Assembly (NCBI GenBank): GCA_033220425.1
Contig: CM065651.1
Location: 1,550,001 to 1,614,000, forward strand
Source: Lepraria neglecta
Lineage: Eukaryota > Ascomycota > Lecanoromycetes > Lecanorales > Stereocaulaceae
Reading direction: 5' to 3'
DNA: 64,000 bases
The position numbers and the translations under genes were made by a program. Under the pieces are notes generated by a model. That model made no database searches, had not been told where the DNA came from, and was given only the letters and a program-made list of their open reading frames with translations. This document shows, piece by piece, positions 1 through 10,884 of this stretch; within the stretch, counting starts at the first letter, position 1, and each line of letters starts with the position of its first letter.

Positions 1-539
1 AGGAGCCGGGTCGAGTTGTGCACCATGTTCAAGAAACCACTTGACCAGTTGCTCGTCGTCTAAAATGTTTCTGTTATGTGGCACTAGTCAGCGAGCGGAG
101 CGCATATGTTGAAATAAGCTCAAAAAGACTCAGCATGACTGGAATATTCTTGCTTTACTTACGTCAGAACAGTCCTATCCCCTATGACGGGAGCGTTGAT
201 GTCCCATCCATGCTCCAGCAGGAGTTGGAAGATGGGTAGGGATTTCACCTGTGCCGCTGCCATTGGGACAGTCCGATCGATTGCGGCACCTTTGTTCAGG
301 AGGAACTCGACAATTTGAGTATTATTCTCGAAAACTGCAGCGCACAAGCCTTGGGTCAGATATTCTGGGCTGCGAGGTCTAGTATCGACAAGTTTGGCGA
401 CGTTTGCGAGGACTCCAGATCGACAAGCTTGTTCGAATTGCCGATGCAACTCCATCGTCCAGGGGGGAATGCTGGGGCGAAGATACTTCGAGTCTGGAAG
501 AGGCGCTCTTGCGGGCGGCATTGCGGGTGGTACTGACAT
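1..539 (-). CDS. Ankyrin-repeat protein, N-terminal part (runs off the left edge)
   Basis: Two exons are visible on the minus strand, 163-539 and 1-70, joined across an intron at 71-162 (donor GTAAGT, acceptor AACAG). The ATG is at 539. The first exon carries ankyrin-type helices, for example NNTQIVEFLLNKGAAID followed by LPIFQLLLEHGWDIN. After splicing the frame continues with DDEQLVKWFLEHGAQLD, another ankyrin unit, so the protein continues beyond position 1. An acceptor 11 nt further downstream also ends in AG but brings a stop into frame, so the upstream acceptor was chosen. Ankyrin repeats mediate protein-protein contacts; no partner or function can be inferred. The N-terminal 30 residues are rich in proline and look unstructured. 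Confidence 0.75.
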
Positions 540-820
540 TTCGACTCCCTCTTGTGACTGTCCCTATGCTAACAAGCTCTCATAAAGATGAGGGAAAGGG
601 TTGCTATATTATAGATGCAGTCGCTAAAGCACCGTTCTCGCACATAGAACTAGGCCGCAATCGTAATGCGAACAGTGTAGAGAAGGCGGGCACGGCGGGA
701 TTGAACACGTCTTGGTATATGTAAGATCGACGGCGGCGGCAGCCAATCGATAGCCTCGGCGGCTGTTTCTGAGATGCGCGGAAGTCTAAAATCTAAAGTC
801 TTCCATCTACTCTTTTTATA

Positions 821-1639
821 GGCCCCCCTTCCGCGTACACCCCAATTCTGTAGGCGTACACCCTATTATACTACGCGTACACCCCAGTATTCACTAGGCG
901 TACACCCATTCCCATATACCAAATTTTTCAACATCAAAAACATCAAATTCTCGCCCACCCCCATCGCTATGAATCTACAACCGCCGCCAGAGCACTGGCT
1001 GGGATAAACACCGCCTTTACAGCAAGCCAGGTGGCTCGCGAAGAGGTGAATACTGAGGCTGACGCGTTCTTTGAAAGAGGAGGCACTACTATATCTACAC
1101 TGAGAGGAGGCACTGCTACATCTACACTGAGAGGGGGTGGAGGTGCTCCACCAAGCCAGAGAGCTCGACTGGGGCAGGCCTACGGTGGAGAGCGGGGCGG
1201 AGCTGGTGCTCCACCAAGCCAGCCAGCTCGACAGCGCCCTCAGAGTCAGCGCATTCGGGCGGTGGCGACAGCAGCGCTGAGGCTCACCCGCAGTGGGAGA
1301 GCTCGTGGCAACGAGTCGACGGTCAACATCTACGGTAGCTATGGGGTAGCATATGGGGGTGCTTACGACCCTGACGCATGGTAGCAAGCTTGTATGCAAA
1401 CTCCAACCAATCAGATCGTATGCTGTGAGAAAAGTTTTAGCTGCAAAGACGTCGTTTTTGAACGATTTGGACTGAATGGATCGATATCATATGTTCGGAA
1501 TTTTGTTAATCTGCGGCGAACGAGGTACCTCTGTTTAGGAGTAAATTGTATGGTAGATTATGTACCTCGTTCTGAGGGTGTACGCGTAGTATAATAGGGT
1601 GTACGCCTACAGAATTGGGGTGTACGCGGAAGGGGAGCC
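821..1639. mobile_element. Non-autonomous TIR DNA transposon (about 819 bp), TA-flanked
   Basis: Positions 821-884 and 1576-1639 form 64-bp terminal inverted repeats with one mismatch visible near the tips. Both ends are bordered by TA (819-820 and 1640-1641), as expected for target duplication by Tc1/mariner-class elements. The ends contain an iterated GYGTACACCC motif: four copies on the left (near 833, 853, 874 and 898) and three on the right. The interior encodes no recognisable transposase. Open frames on both strands inside it are low-complexity and include short direct repeats near 1078-1130 and 1143-1230. It is best read as a MITE-like or deletion-derivative element. Confidence 0.85.
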
Positions 1640-1676
1640 TAGATATATTATCTAGATTTAGGATAACGACTATCCT

Positions 1677-1817
1677 CTACGCCTCCAGGTTCCGCTTCAT
1701 CTTGGAGATCTGCTGTTGAGTCATACCAGTACGGCCTACTATATCTTTGACTGTATCACCGCGGTCGAGATAGTGCTCGATATCGAAACATGTCTGAGAG
1801 CCTAGTAGGGGTGGCAT
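1677..1817 (-). pseudogene. 46-codon helix-turn-helix remnant, transposase or repeat-derived
   Basis: An ATG at 1817 opens a 46-residue frame ending at 1677, just outside the right end of the TIR element. It reads like a homeodomain-like HTH: FDIEHYLDRGDTVKDIVGRT, then MTQQQISKMKRNLEA. Such HTH units form the DNA-binding N-terminus of Tc1/mariner and pogo-type transposases, but no catalytic domain follows. It could be a remnant of a larger element or a chance-preserved HTH fragment. It is too short for a firm family call. Confidence 0.35.
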
Positions 1818-2739
1818 TTTGGCGGCGGCGAGGGTGGTAGGCGGCGACAGCGAGGGTAAGAGCTCCGCTTATGGGGGCAAAAGCAACACTATGCCAAGAG
1901 CTTCAATTTTGCCCGTTTGGGAACGATTCTGACTACTGGTGGTGGAGATCTAGTAAAAAGCCGACTTTGTTCAGATTTTAAAACCGCGCTACAACAGGTT
2001 TTTCGGATCTACGATAGCTTTCCACCTTTCGCCAAGAGAAGCAGGCACCATTGAGGGCTTGTGTATAGCTGCAGCATTGGCTTTGGTAACCAAGGATGTT
2101 GCGCAATTCAGGGGCCCTAAGCTCAACATTGCCAACAATGGATGAAAGCTCCACCAGAATTAGCCATTAACGGTCGTTATGGCCACCACGGCCATACTGT
2201 GACCTTCCCTCCATTCGTAATAAGACCTTTTAGAATTAGCATTCTATACAGTATGCAGACTATTTTAATGGTGTCCCAAAAAAGTCTACCTCGGCAAAGC
2301 AGGAGCTTCAACCCCGCTTGAACAGTGTATACCACATGGCTGAAGGGCTTTTGAAGCTTGATACCTGTGGCGAGACCGGGATTTAAACTCAGTCTACTGC
2401 TGCTAGGCTCTTTAAAGTCCTCGTCTTTGGGTTTTTATTGGTTTCTCATTGCTCATTGCTTTGGCCTCCCTGAGATTTTACATCCCTTTGGAATCGGAAG
2501 GATGAGCTTCAACTCTAGACTTCCGTATCCATTGTCTAGCTCGAGGCTCGTAGCTGGCCGAGTCCTTTTAATTATACGTCTAGACTCATCCATGGCCGAG
2601 GTTGCTAGTTCTCTTGAAAAAAAATTTAATTGTGAGTATACATGTACTAGGTCTGTCAATGAATCCATATATTGTTTTAGCTAGAGCTGCTCGAATTTGT
2701 CTTCCTGTAACGATCAGATTCCTTCCGTCACTTTTCAAG
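1818..2739. other. Intergenic, no gene recognised
   Basis: There are only short frames without recognisable domains. The tract 2250-2350 is AT-rich and looks like decayed repeat sequence. The 3' part is presumably promoter for the Thr-rich gene starting at 2740. Confidence 0.5.
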
Positions 2740-4186
2740 ATGCAGAGGCCTCTATCACTTCTCGCAGCCTTGCTAGCTGCCACTTCTCCTGCATTTGCCA
2801 GCTTTTCTAACAGTACGCTCAGCGCTTGTACTACCAAATACAACACAAAATCACAAGCCTCCGTCAAGACTTCCTCTGTTACTGTAACGGTCCCGATTAC
2901 AATCACTCAGAAGGTTACCTCGGCGCCAATAAGTATCACTGCGCCCTAAGTATTCTACTTCCCTGGGTTGTAGCCAGGCTAATGTAAAGACCGCCACTAC
3001 CAGTACCAGCACAATAACACAGACGACCGCTTCAGTGGCAAGCATTCTCTTGCCCATCTCTGCGCACTTGGTCTGAATTAATGATGTGAAAGGCCACCTT
3101 AAGTCCAACAGACACCTACACGACCACCGAAACGTACATATTCACAAGCACCTCATTAAGTATTTCTGGCCACCTTACCTACTTCTCGACTCTACTAACA
3201 CTCTCTAGCTGCCATCACATCTACAGAAACGGACGTCACCACCACCACCATCTTCGGAACGAGCACCATTGCTACGTCACCAGGCTTCAACCCCCATTGC
3301 TTCCGAGAGCAGTTACATGCCCAAGAAGCGCTCTGACAGCACACATGAACTTGGACCCGCAATCAAGGGCAGACTTGCCCCACAAAGTGAGCAATTGCTC
3401 AAGCGCGGCAAAACTTCTTCGACTTTGTACGCCTTTCCAACGAAGGGCAGCAATCAGTTCTCGCCACCGCAGTACCATTCCGCCGTGCTTTGCGGAACCT
3501 TGGTCGAGGCTTATATAACCGTTACAAAGACCTACACGGCATCGACCACGTCGACGATCACAAATACGCCTTCCACCCTTGTTGCCACAGCTACGTCTCT
3601 CACAACTTTCATTTCAACTTCCACTATAGCCCCGGCTTCGTATATAACTACTACCACGCTAGTGGCAAGCTACACCACAACCTCCACCACCACCCTCGTC
3701 ACCACCCTCTCCCTCACATCCACCGCCTCAATCCCCACAGTCACAACCTACCCCGCCTGCCAGTCTAACAACATAATCACCACAGCCAACGGCGGCTTCG
3801 GAATTCAAGGTACGTCCCACCAACTATTCCCCCATAAACTCCATTACTAACCCAAGGCCACTATCAAAGGAATAAGATACACGCAACCCCTCTCCAGCAC
3901 CCCCAGCGACAACGCATACGTTGTATGTACGGCTTTTATATAATTTGGGACTAATTGTCACTATTTGGTTAATAGCGATGGGAGCTGTGATGGGAGTGAG
4001 AGTGAAGGGGTTGGGGAGAATTATTATAATAGTAATGGGGGGCCGGGAATGGGGTATACGGTTGGGAATGCGGCGTGTGGGCAGTTGTTTGATGACGTTC
4101 CGCTTCATTGGTGTGGAACTTTATGTTCTTTTTTCACGATGGCAATTCCGAAATATATTAATGTCTTAGGAATGCTCATGTTCTAG
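2740..4186 (+). pseudogene. Secreted Thr/Ser-rich surface-type protein, apparently decayed
   Basis: The ATG at 2740 starts a clear signal peptide (MQRPLSLLAALLAATSPAFA). Threonine/serine/valine-rich stretches typical of fungal surface proteins follow, spread over several exons: near 2880-2930, 2993-3035, 3106-3160 and 3515-3770. Introns ending CTAACACTCTCTAG (about 3210) and in the 3811-3870 area are recognisable. The Cys-containing tail includes TNCHYLVNSDGSCDGSESEG. Two defects show. The Thr-rich frame entering at about 3213 must shift by one base near 3290 to reach the long frame used afterwards. A TAA at 3941-3943 interrupts the tail, whose frame reads sensibly on both sides. The TAA might instead lie in an intron beginning GTATGT at 3923, although that splice breaks the frame. 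The model is therefore a probable pseudogene of uncertain exon structure. Confidence 0.5.
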
Positions 4187-4661
4187 CAACTTTCTTCCTC
4201 AATGTGTTTTCAAAGCACCAGACCGAAGACGTGTGTGTCTATCCGTCGTAAAAGTCGGTAAACGTTGTCCATGTCAGACACTTGCCCTCGAAAGAATTGA
4301 TCATCATCCCACGCTTGATTGATCTGTTGCATAGAATCTCCGCCATTGTTAATCAATTAGCCAAAAATCCCCCTAGCTCGGAACATGATTTGATAGGCTT
4401 TTACCAGTTCGTCAACTGCTCCCATTTCTTATGATAGTCTCTTTGGTTGAACATCATCAATCTCGCAAAGGGATACTGGGGGTTTCAAAGTGTGATAGGA
4501 TAATGACAGTCCATAAAGCTAACATAGCTAACATCAAAATCGGGGTATAGTGAACGAATGTACAACCAGCAAGCCTACAACCAAGAACATGTCATGATTC
4601 ATGCAACTCATAACGCCGTCAGCCCATCTCCCAATCCCACCTCAATCCCCTCCATATCCAA
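4187..4661. other. Intergenic between convergent genes
   Basis: This is the space between the 3' ends of the Thr-rich relic and the GPI-protein gene. No frame or repeat of note was seen. Confidence 0.5.
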
Positions 4662-6927
4662 TCAAAACATCATAAAACAAGCAGAAACAGTAACCAGAAG
4701 CCCCACAACAGCCTTCATCCTCCCCACCCCAGTATCCCTATTCCCGAACGGATTCGAAACTCCAAGACTTGCACCACTCGTCCCAGTCCCTCCCGCCCCG
4801 TTGGCTTTATTCGTAGGCGCCACCGTCGCACTCGCTGTAGAAGAAGGAGTAGTAGTAGGAGCCCCATAAGTCTTCGCTCCAGCATCAAAACTAACACAAC
4901 CCGTCGGGAGACTATACCCCGTACTCAGCACCGTAAACGGCAAATTATCCCTTACCACTACTTCCCCCAAGTGGACATCGACTTCTGCATCGACACCTAG
5001 CGCCACCTCCACATTCGCATCGATATGCGTAAGCGTATCGAAGATGGTGATATCAGCTGTGGAAGTAGAAGACGGCGAAGCAGCAGCCTGGCATTTATCA
5101 TCAGTGCGATTTACGGTCGAGAACTCGGCCGTGAGAGTGGGGAAATCGAGGAAGAGGCCTACGCCTGCGTTGGCGGAGCCGGAGAAAAAGGAGATTCCAG
5201 CTAAGAGTTGCGCGGAGAAGCCGGTGGCGAAGGTTAGGGCTACGGAGGGGACACCGGCTTGGAACGGGAGGGCGGTGATGGTTGTGCTGTCGCTGGGGAG
5301 AGGTTAGTGGCGGAAGATTGGGGAGAGGTTAGTGGCGGAAGATTGGGGAGAGAGGGGTGAAGGGAGAGTGTGGCGAACAAGCCTGTTTGGGTGGAGTGGT
5401 TTAGTTGGCCGATGTTGAGGGTGACGGATGAGTTGTTGGGGACCTGGTGGGAATTGTTAGCTATGAGTTGGGTACGTGGCGAAGGCAGACTTACAGTCAT
5501 GTCGAAGCCGTATGTGAAGTCCAGACCAGCAGTAAGCAGGAATCCGGCCATGAGCTGAGGTTTATATAAAGGTCCCACGCTTGCAATACCCGGTATCTAT
5601 GCTTTGTATTAGTTATGCAGGCCACACTGTTGAACTGGCTGCCACAAACCTGGAAGGGTGTGATTGGAATAGTCGGTAATGGCGCCGTATAATTAGTCAA
5701 TACGGCGCTGGCTTTGACAGAATTTTCAAACTCAATGTGCGCGCCAAAATTATTCGATCTGAATGTCATATAGCCATGTTGGACATAGTCCAGGGTTTCA
5801 TTTATCATGTTCATTTGCACCGGCTCATTTGCATTCGAACTCGTTGTCACGGTGAAAGATCCGGATACAAGCTCGATACTTCCTTGAAGGGTGCAATTCT
5901 TGCACTTGATATTGAAATTAGCCGGTCTTGTGGGAATTTTAGCAAAGCGGTCAAAACTATCAACGGGACAGGCCTTACATCTTAGGTCCCGTGATTGAGA
6001 CATGCCCCAGAGATGAATCAGGTGGTAGGATCGACGTGTCAAGAAATTGTTTGTTGATGTTCGCAGTGGCGTTGAAAGCGTTAGGCGTAGAAGTTGGCGC
6101 CAGAGGGTAGACCACGGTAGTTGATGTGGCGACCGCACTAGATGATGATGATAATGATGCCGACGAAACTGATGATACTGAAGATACCGAAGATGAAGTC
6201 GTCGCTGCTCCTCGGACTTCAATTCTGGGATGCCCGCGGAGTTCGAAAGCGTCTTTACTCTCTCCAAAATCAACTTTCATAGAATTGAATGTCGTTTTCC
6301 ATGGAACACGCTCAATAGAGAGAATTATGAGGCGCTCCTGAAAGTGCAATAAAGCTTCAGATACCCTGCTATTATTAGCTGTCTCTCTTGTCACTAATAC
6401 TCGTTCCAAGAGCTCACATGTGTGGGTCCCGCTCTCCATCTTCATTACAGTCCTGGTGAGAGGTAATCAGAAGGAAGCTGTTCACGCTCATAAACTCCTC
6501 ATGGGCATGTTTCAGAGAATCTAATGAGTCGAAGTATAGATAGACACTCGAAACGAAACAGTCGACCCGTTTGATATGGTCTTCGATATCCTCCAGTAGT
6601 AGAGCTGGCACTTTGAAGTCCACGCCCACTTTAGCCGCAAATTGGGAATCAGATGCATAAGTGTTCGCTTCACGGCAAAGATGTCAGTCCGGGTATCAAA
6701 GCCTTGTGAGCGATCTTACCGTCAACATAGTGCAAATGGTGATCATGGCTGAGACAGCCCTTTACGTCTCGCCTGCCCAGATTATCATTTCTTTTGGCTG
6801 CCCTCAACTGCCGGTCGTGCGCTCCACTGAGAGCCAAGTCGCTCATACCAACACTGTCATAGCCGAGAACCTGAGATGCGAAAGCGGCAGAAAGGCAAAA
6901 CAATATGTTGAGAAATATATACATCAT
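4662..6927 (-). CDS. Secreted, probably GPI-anchored protein (DUF7029/DUF7223-like), 639 aa
   Basis: Seven exons join without a frame break: 6720-6927, 6418-6667, 5979-6365, 5650-5926, 5495-5596, 5379-5443 and 4662-5292, giving 640 codons including the stop. The introns are 51-86 nt with GT donors and CTAAY branch sites. The protein starts with a hydrophobic signal peptide (residues 1 to about 21). An N-terminal domain contains SFLLITSHQDCNEDGERDP, a pattern I associate with fungal DUF7029. A Ser-rich linker follows (from about residue 200), then a cysteine-bearing beta-rich region (IKCKNCTLQGSIELVSGSFT), a second conserved region, a Ser/Thr/Gly linker, and a hydrophobic tail VVGLLVTVSACFMMF typical of GPI signals. 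It is presumably exposed at the cell surface or wall. The molecular function is unknown, and the domain names come from memory. Confidence 0.8.
5295..5352. repeat. Tandem duplication of a 25-bp unit inside an intron
   Basis: Two exact 25-bp copies (5295-5319 and 5320-5344) plus a partial third lie in the last intron (5293-5378) of the minus-strand GPI-protein gene. Each unit carries the CTAAC branch site and the pyrimidine tract. Only the copy next to the exon ends in a usable CAG acceptor. Confidence 0.9.
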
Positions 6928-7957
6928 AATGAGGGAGAAAGATCAATTGGGTATTTTCCGGCACGTAGAGAAGGCAAGTGAAGCAAGACACGTTTCAAGA
7001 TGCATGAGAACGAAAAGGAGCAAACACGAGATATTAAGGCATCCTTATACATATTAGGTAGCACAATGCCCAGCCTCGTGGTCTGTGCAGGAGACGATGA
7101 AACTCTTCCTAAGCTCAGCTGTAACATCCGACTGCATAGGATCTGTTTCACCAGAATCCTTTCAAGATGCCTGCACTATTGTCACATTAATAGGCAACTA
7201 AGGCTGTGCTCCTAAGTCAAGATGGGTTCCACGCGGGGTCTTTGCTCGGCACAGTCATGTTGCTGTGCTGTTCTTTGCATGAGGTTATGCAGGTAAGCGT
7301 CATAGATACAATCCTTCCCGGGCTGCGACCAATATCAAATAGGGCCAAGAAAGCTCAGCCTTAATATGGGGGCTACGGCTATAACATGTTAGCGCTGGGA
7401 TTTCTTTTAGCTGATCCTCCTGTTCCTAAGTGGCGCGGTGGGCGAAGGAATGGCATCCTTGCCAGCGAGCATAAGACATTCTCGTAAAGACTCTCAGCAT
7501 TCCTTCTTTTTTTTGAGGTTTGGCGCAGACACGATTTTGCGGTGGCCGAAAATGGACGCGTATTCCGTTCAAGGCTGAGGTTTCGATTAAGTGATAAGAG
7601 GTACACTGTAGGTTCCTCATTGCTTTGCGACTTGGATTGGCGTTTGGGGCTTAACCGGCGGCGCACGGGGAACTCAAGCTCCGGCGCCTCCAAGAGGATT
7701 TCAACTCATCAACTTGCAGGCTCATTAACCGCCAGGAACGCGACTGCATATGCGCAATCGCTCCTCCTGGAATCTATGTCGAAAGATTCATAAGCGTAGT
7801 ATTCGCAACAAATGCCAATCTAGTAGATATTGGAGGACACGTAGCCTGGAAACAGCACTGACGAGGGTAATCTCTTTCAACATGGACGATGTCGACAATG
7901 GCTCCTTCTTGTGAAGTATAGTGAGTAGTGAAACCACATATGCTATAATATGTGCCG
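6928..7957. other. Intergenic, no gene supported
   Basis: This is upstream of the GPI-protein gene and downstream of the transporter gene. Several 60-105 codon frames exist on both strands (for example minus 7379-7693), but none shows a domain, signal peptide or splice continuity. Confidence 0.5.
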
Positions 7958-10255
7958 TCATGCCATCCTATCCAAATTCTCCCTGACATGCTTTGGCAAG
8001 AACACCCAAACAGTCCCAACAATACCCATGATCGAGCATATAACAATCAAGAACCAATTCAACGCTTTTTCCGCCTTTCCAATTTCACTCCCAAATAGCT
8101 TTAGATGGAATGCCAGAGGTAGTATAATGCAGATGCTGAACGCCATCGCTGAACCCAACAAAGCCATGACAGTATCGAAAGAAGGGACGAGTATAGCGAG
8201 GACAACGATGACGACGACGGTGAGGATTCTGATACCACATTCTAGGAAGCCGCGAGTGTAGCCTGAAAGGCCGACGAGACCTGAGGATTGGGAGACTTGG
8301 CGGGAATCAAGGCCGAAGAATCGTTCGACGGTGTTGTTAATTGGGGCGACGCTGTTCAATTGTAAGCCGCGCTGCACAGTTGAGAGCCCTTGGATGGAGT
8401 ACAATTACTTCAAGGGGATTTTGGTCAGAGGAATGATCCCAATAAAGACCACAATACAAACGGAAATGGCGTGCGGGTAGCCTTTTGTCAAGAGAATGTT
8501 CGATGTGACTTCATCGCGTACTTGTTGGCCGAACATTGCAAAGCCAGCAACTGCAATAAGGACGTCAAGGGTGTACTAGGCTACACTCAGCAGGGTTCGT
8601 TCAAATTCCCCCAGAGATACGTACAGTGAAGATGTAGGTATAATTGATGGCTCTATTGTACTTCCATGGATGTCTCATGTCTCTATAGATATTAGGGAAC
8701 ACGCTGTGACCTCCCCATGGAGCTGCAGGATGTTAGTAGGTTTCATCATCCGTCATCTTGGACAGACTTACACATCAAAAGACCAAAGCTCAACGGTAAG
8801 GTGGACCATCGCTGCGGGAACAAAGCAGCCATAGGTGCAGGATCCCTAAGGGATCCTGGAAAATGTGGTTTTATGAGGCCGTCGACGAAGATCAAAGTCA
8901 CAACTAGGCTCATATTAGCATTTGTATGCCTCGAGAAGGATGTGAACTCACTTCCGAGGCAGGCTGTTATCCCCAGCACACTTGTAAAGCTCAAGAATCG
9001 AAGAGGAACAAAGCTCAGAGGAATGAGGACGATCCCACCAAAAACTTTCCACGAGACCACGCCCCAACCAGGAATCAAAGCGTCAAAGCTATCACCAAAG
9101 AGTACGACGAGGGCCACACATGCTGCGAGGAGCTCAATGGTAAAGAGGAAACCAGTGGCTAAGCTACCCCTGGTGCCAAAGGCCTTCCAAGCGATATCGG
9201 CGAATCCAACTAGCGAAGTATCAATGTCAAGACATTTAACAAGGATCCCAGCTGTGTATCTTGTCGTCACGGCAGCAAAGAATAAAAGTAGCATTCCAAT
9301 AAGCCATCCCGAATACTTGATTCCCAGCGGTAAGCTGAGAAGGCCCACGCCAACTAGAACGTTGACCGAATTGAAGACAGTTTGAGGTAGGGTTGATTGG
9401 CCTACGACAATCTGCACTCTTTGGCCGTCCTTCTGCTCTATGACCTTGACTAGCAGTGGCTCCGTTTCCTTGTCAGGAACTTGTTGGCCTTTCAATTGCT
9501 GGTTGTGGTATAGATCCCCCGCATGCCGCATCGACGGCTCATTTACCCGAGAGGACAGCGATCCGTAGATACCCCCAGCACTAGATGCATACGGTGATGA
9601 AAGGTATGGTGCTTGATCGAGAATATCGTTCGAAGCTTCCGGTGTTGGTTTGCCGGCTTCGTGTGTTCGCAAAGCTTCCTCATCTGGCAGGTGAGAGGTT
9701 GACTCCTCTTCAAAGACCTCTGACGACGTTCCCTCTGTGTCTAGTTGTTGTCTGAGCAGCGACCTGTTTTCTGCAGGAGATATAGGCGACGTTGATTTCC
9801 GACCAATCTCCTCATCCTCTTTGGACAGTATGAACGATGGCTTTCTGGCAGGTATCTCAACGAACCCTGCAGCGCGTGACCAAGAGCGAGCAAAGTTCTC
9901 CAAGCTGTTGACTCCTCCCACTTGTGCTAGGGAGTTGATTCGCATCGAGATAGAGGATCTGGGAGTAGCGCAGGACCGAATTAGCATAAAGACTCGAAGA
10001 AGTAAAGTCTGGGGGAAGGTGGTGAATTGCTCTGAGCGGAGCATACCTTCGATGACGCAGATCATGCAAATCGCCATGCTCTGCGGCACTGCTACTATCT
10101 CTAGGGGGAATGTTCAGACGACCTGAGGTAGGAGGTGAAGCAGGAGCGTCGAATTGCACATGACTTCCGAGAGAAGTCTCGGAGCCATGTCTTGAGGATC
10201 TTCCGTACTCATAGTCCTCCCAATTCATGGGCTTCTTGGACGGTGGGCTTGGCAT
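7958..10255 (-). CDS. Vacuolar amino-acid transporter, AVT1-like (AAAP family), 668 aa
   Basis: Six exons join in frame: 10047-10255, 8952-9958, 8772-8903, 8625-8722, 8409-8575 and 7958-8351. The ATG at 10255 was chosen because the longer open frame begins with GTG. A hydrophilic N-terminal region of about 270 residues precedes a transporter core of roughly eleven membrane segments. The core starts with TVFNSVNVLVGVGLLSLPLG, the signature of the amino acid/auxin permease family. Later conserved pieces are VDGLIKPHFPGSLRDP, LPLSFGLLMSPWGGHSVFPN and IIPLTKIPLN. Family members such as yeast Avt1 move neutral amino acids across the vacuolar membrane by proton antiport. Introns are 48-88 nt. Substrate specificity cannot be read from the sequence. 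Confidence 0.9.
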
Positions 10256-10884
10256 CACATCACTACTGTACCTCGATCATACCTTGGTGGCCAGGCTTGG
10301 AGATGGAGGGAGATGGAGGAGCTTAAGAATACGAAAATATTCGTCTAGAAAAGGGAGAGAGCAGAAACAGTTCCGAGCTTCAATTAAGCTCTTGTGGAAG
10401 TTATTAGCGGGTATGAGATAGGAGGCACCGGATCGTTGATTTGACAAGACAAAGGCCAAGCAGAAGAGACAGCAAGAGTTGTAAGAACAGACGAAAGCGC
10501 AGATGATGAGACGAAGGGAGAGAAGTGTGGCAATTGTAGAAATAGAATTCGCAGTTGCATACAGAAAAATGCTCTAGATCCGATTGCGGTGTTGGAGGGG
10601 CGCGATAAGGCCCAGCCAATCAACACCTCTGAAGAATTGGCGAGATGATGGCTTGACTCCGATGACTGCATAATTCCTGAATGAGCAAAAGGGAGCAGTG
10701 ATGATTGAGATAACTTTTGCCAAGACCCGTCACCGCTTTGAAGCGCCGAAGATTTCCCAGTCCCACCATCCTACGCTGGAGAGCGGTTTCAGCTTGGATT
10801 TTATCAAGATATCTCACCACCTTCAGTCGTGAATTTGACAATCTACAGACGCTTGGGTCAAGACATAATATACCGTTGCTCACA
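10256..10884. promoter_or_regulatory. Divergent promoter region between the AVT-like gene and eRF1
   Basis: This 629-bp spacer separates two divergently transcribed genes and must hold both promoters and 5' leaders. No specific element could be assigned. Confidence 0.5.

Noticed and set aside
866-1399. Long minus-strand open frame (177 codons) inside the first TIR element
   Set aside because: It is low-complexity, reads through the terminal repeat itself, and mirrors another low-complexity frame on the plus strand. No domain.
7379-7693. 104-codon minus-strand frame between the GPI-protein and transporter genes
   Set aside because: Arg/Ser-rich with no conserved motif, no splice partners and an overlapping plus frame of equal quality.
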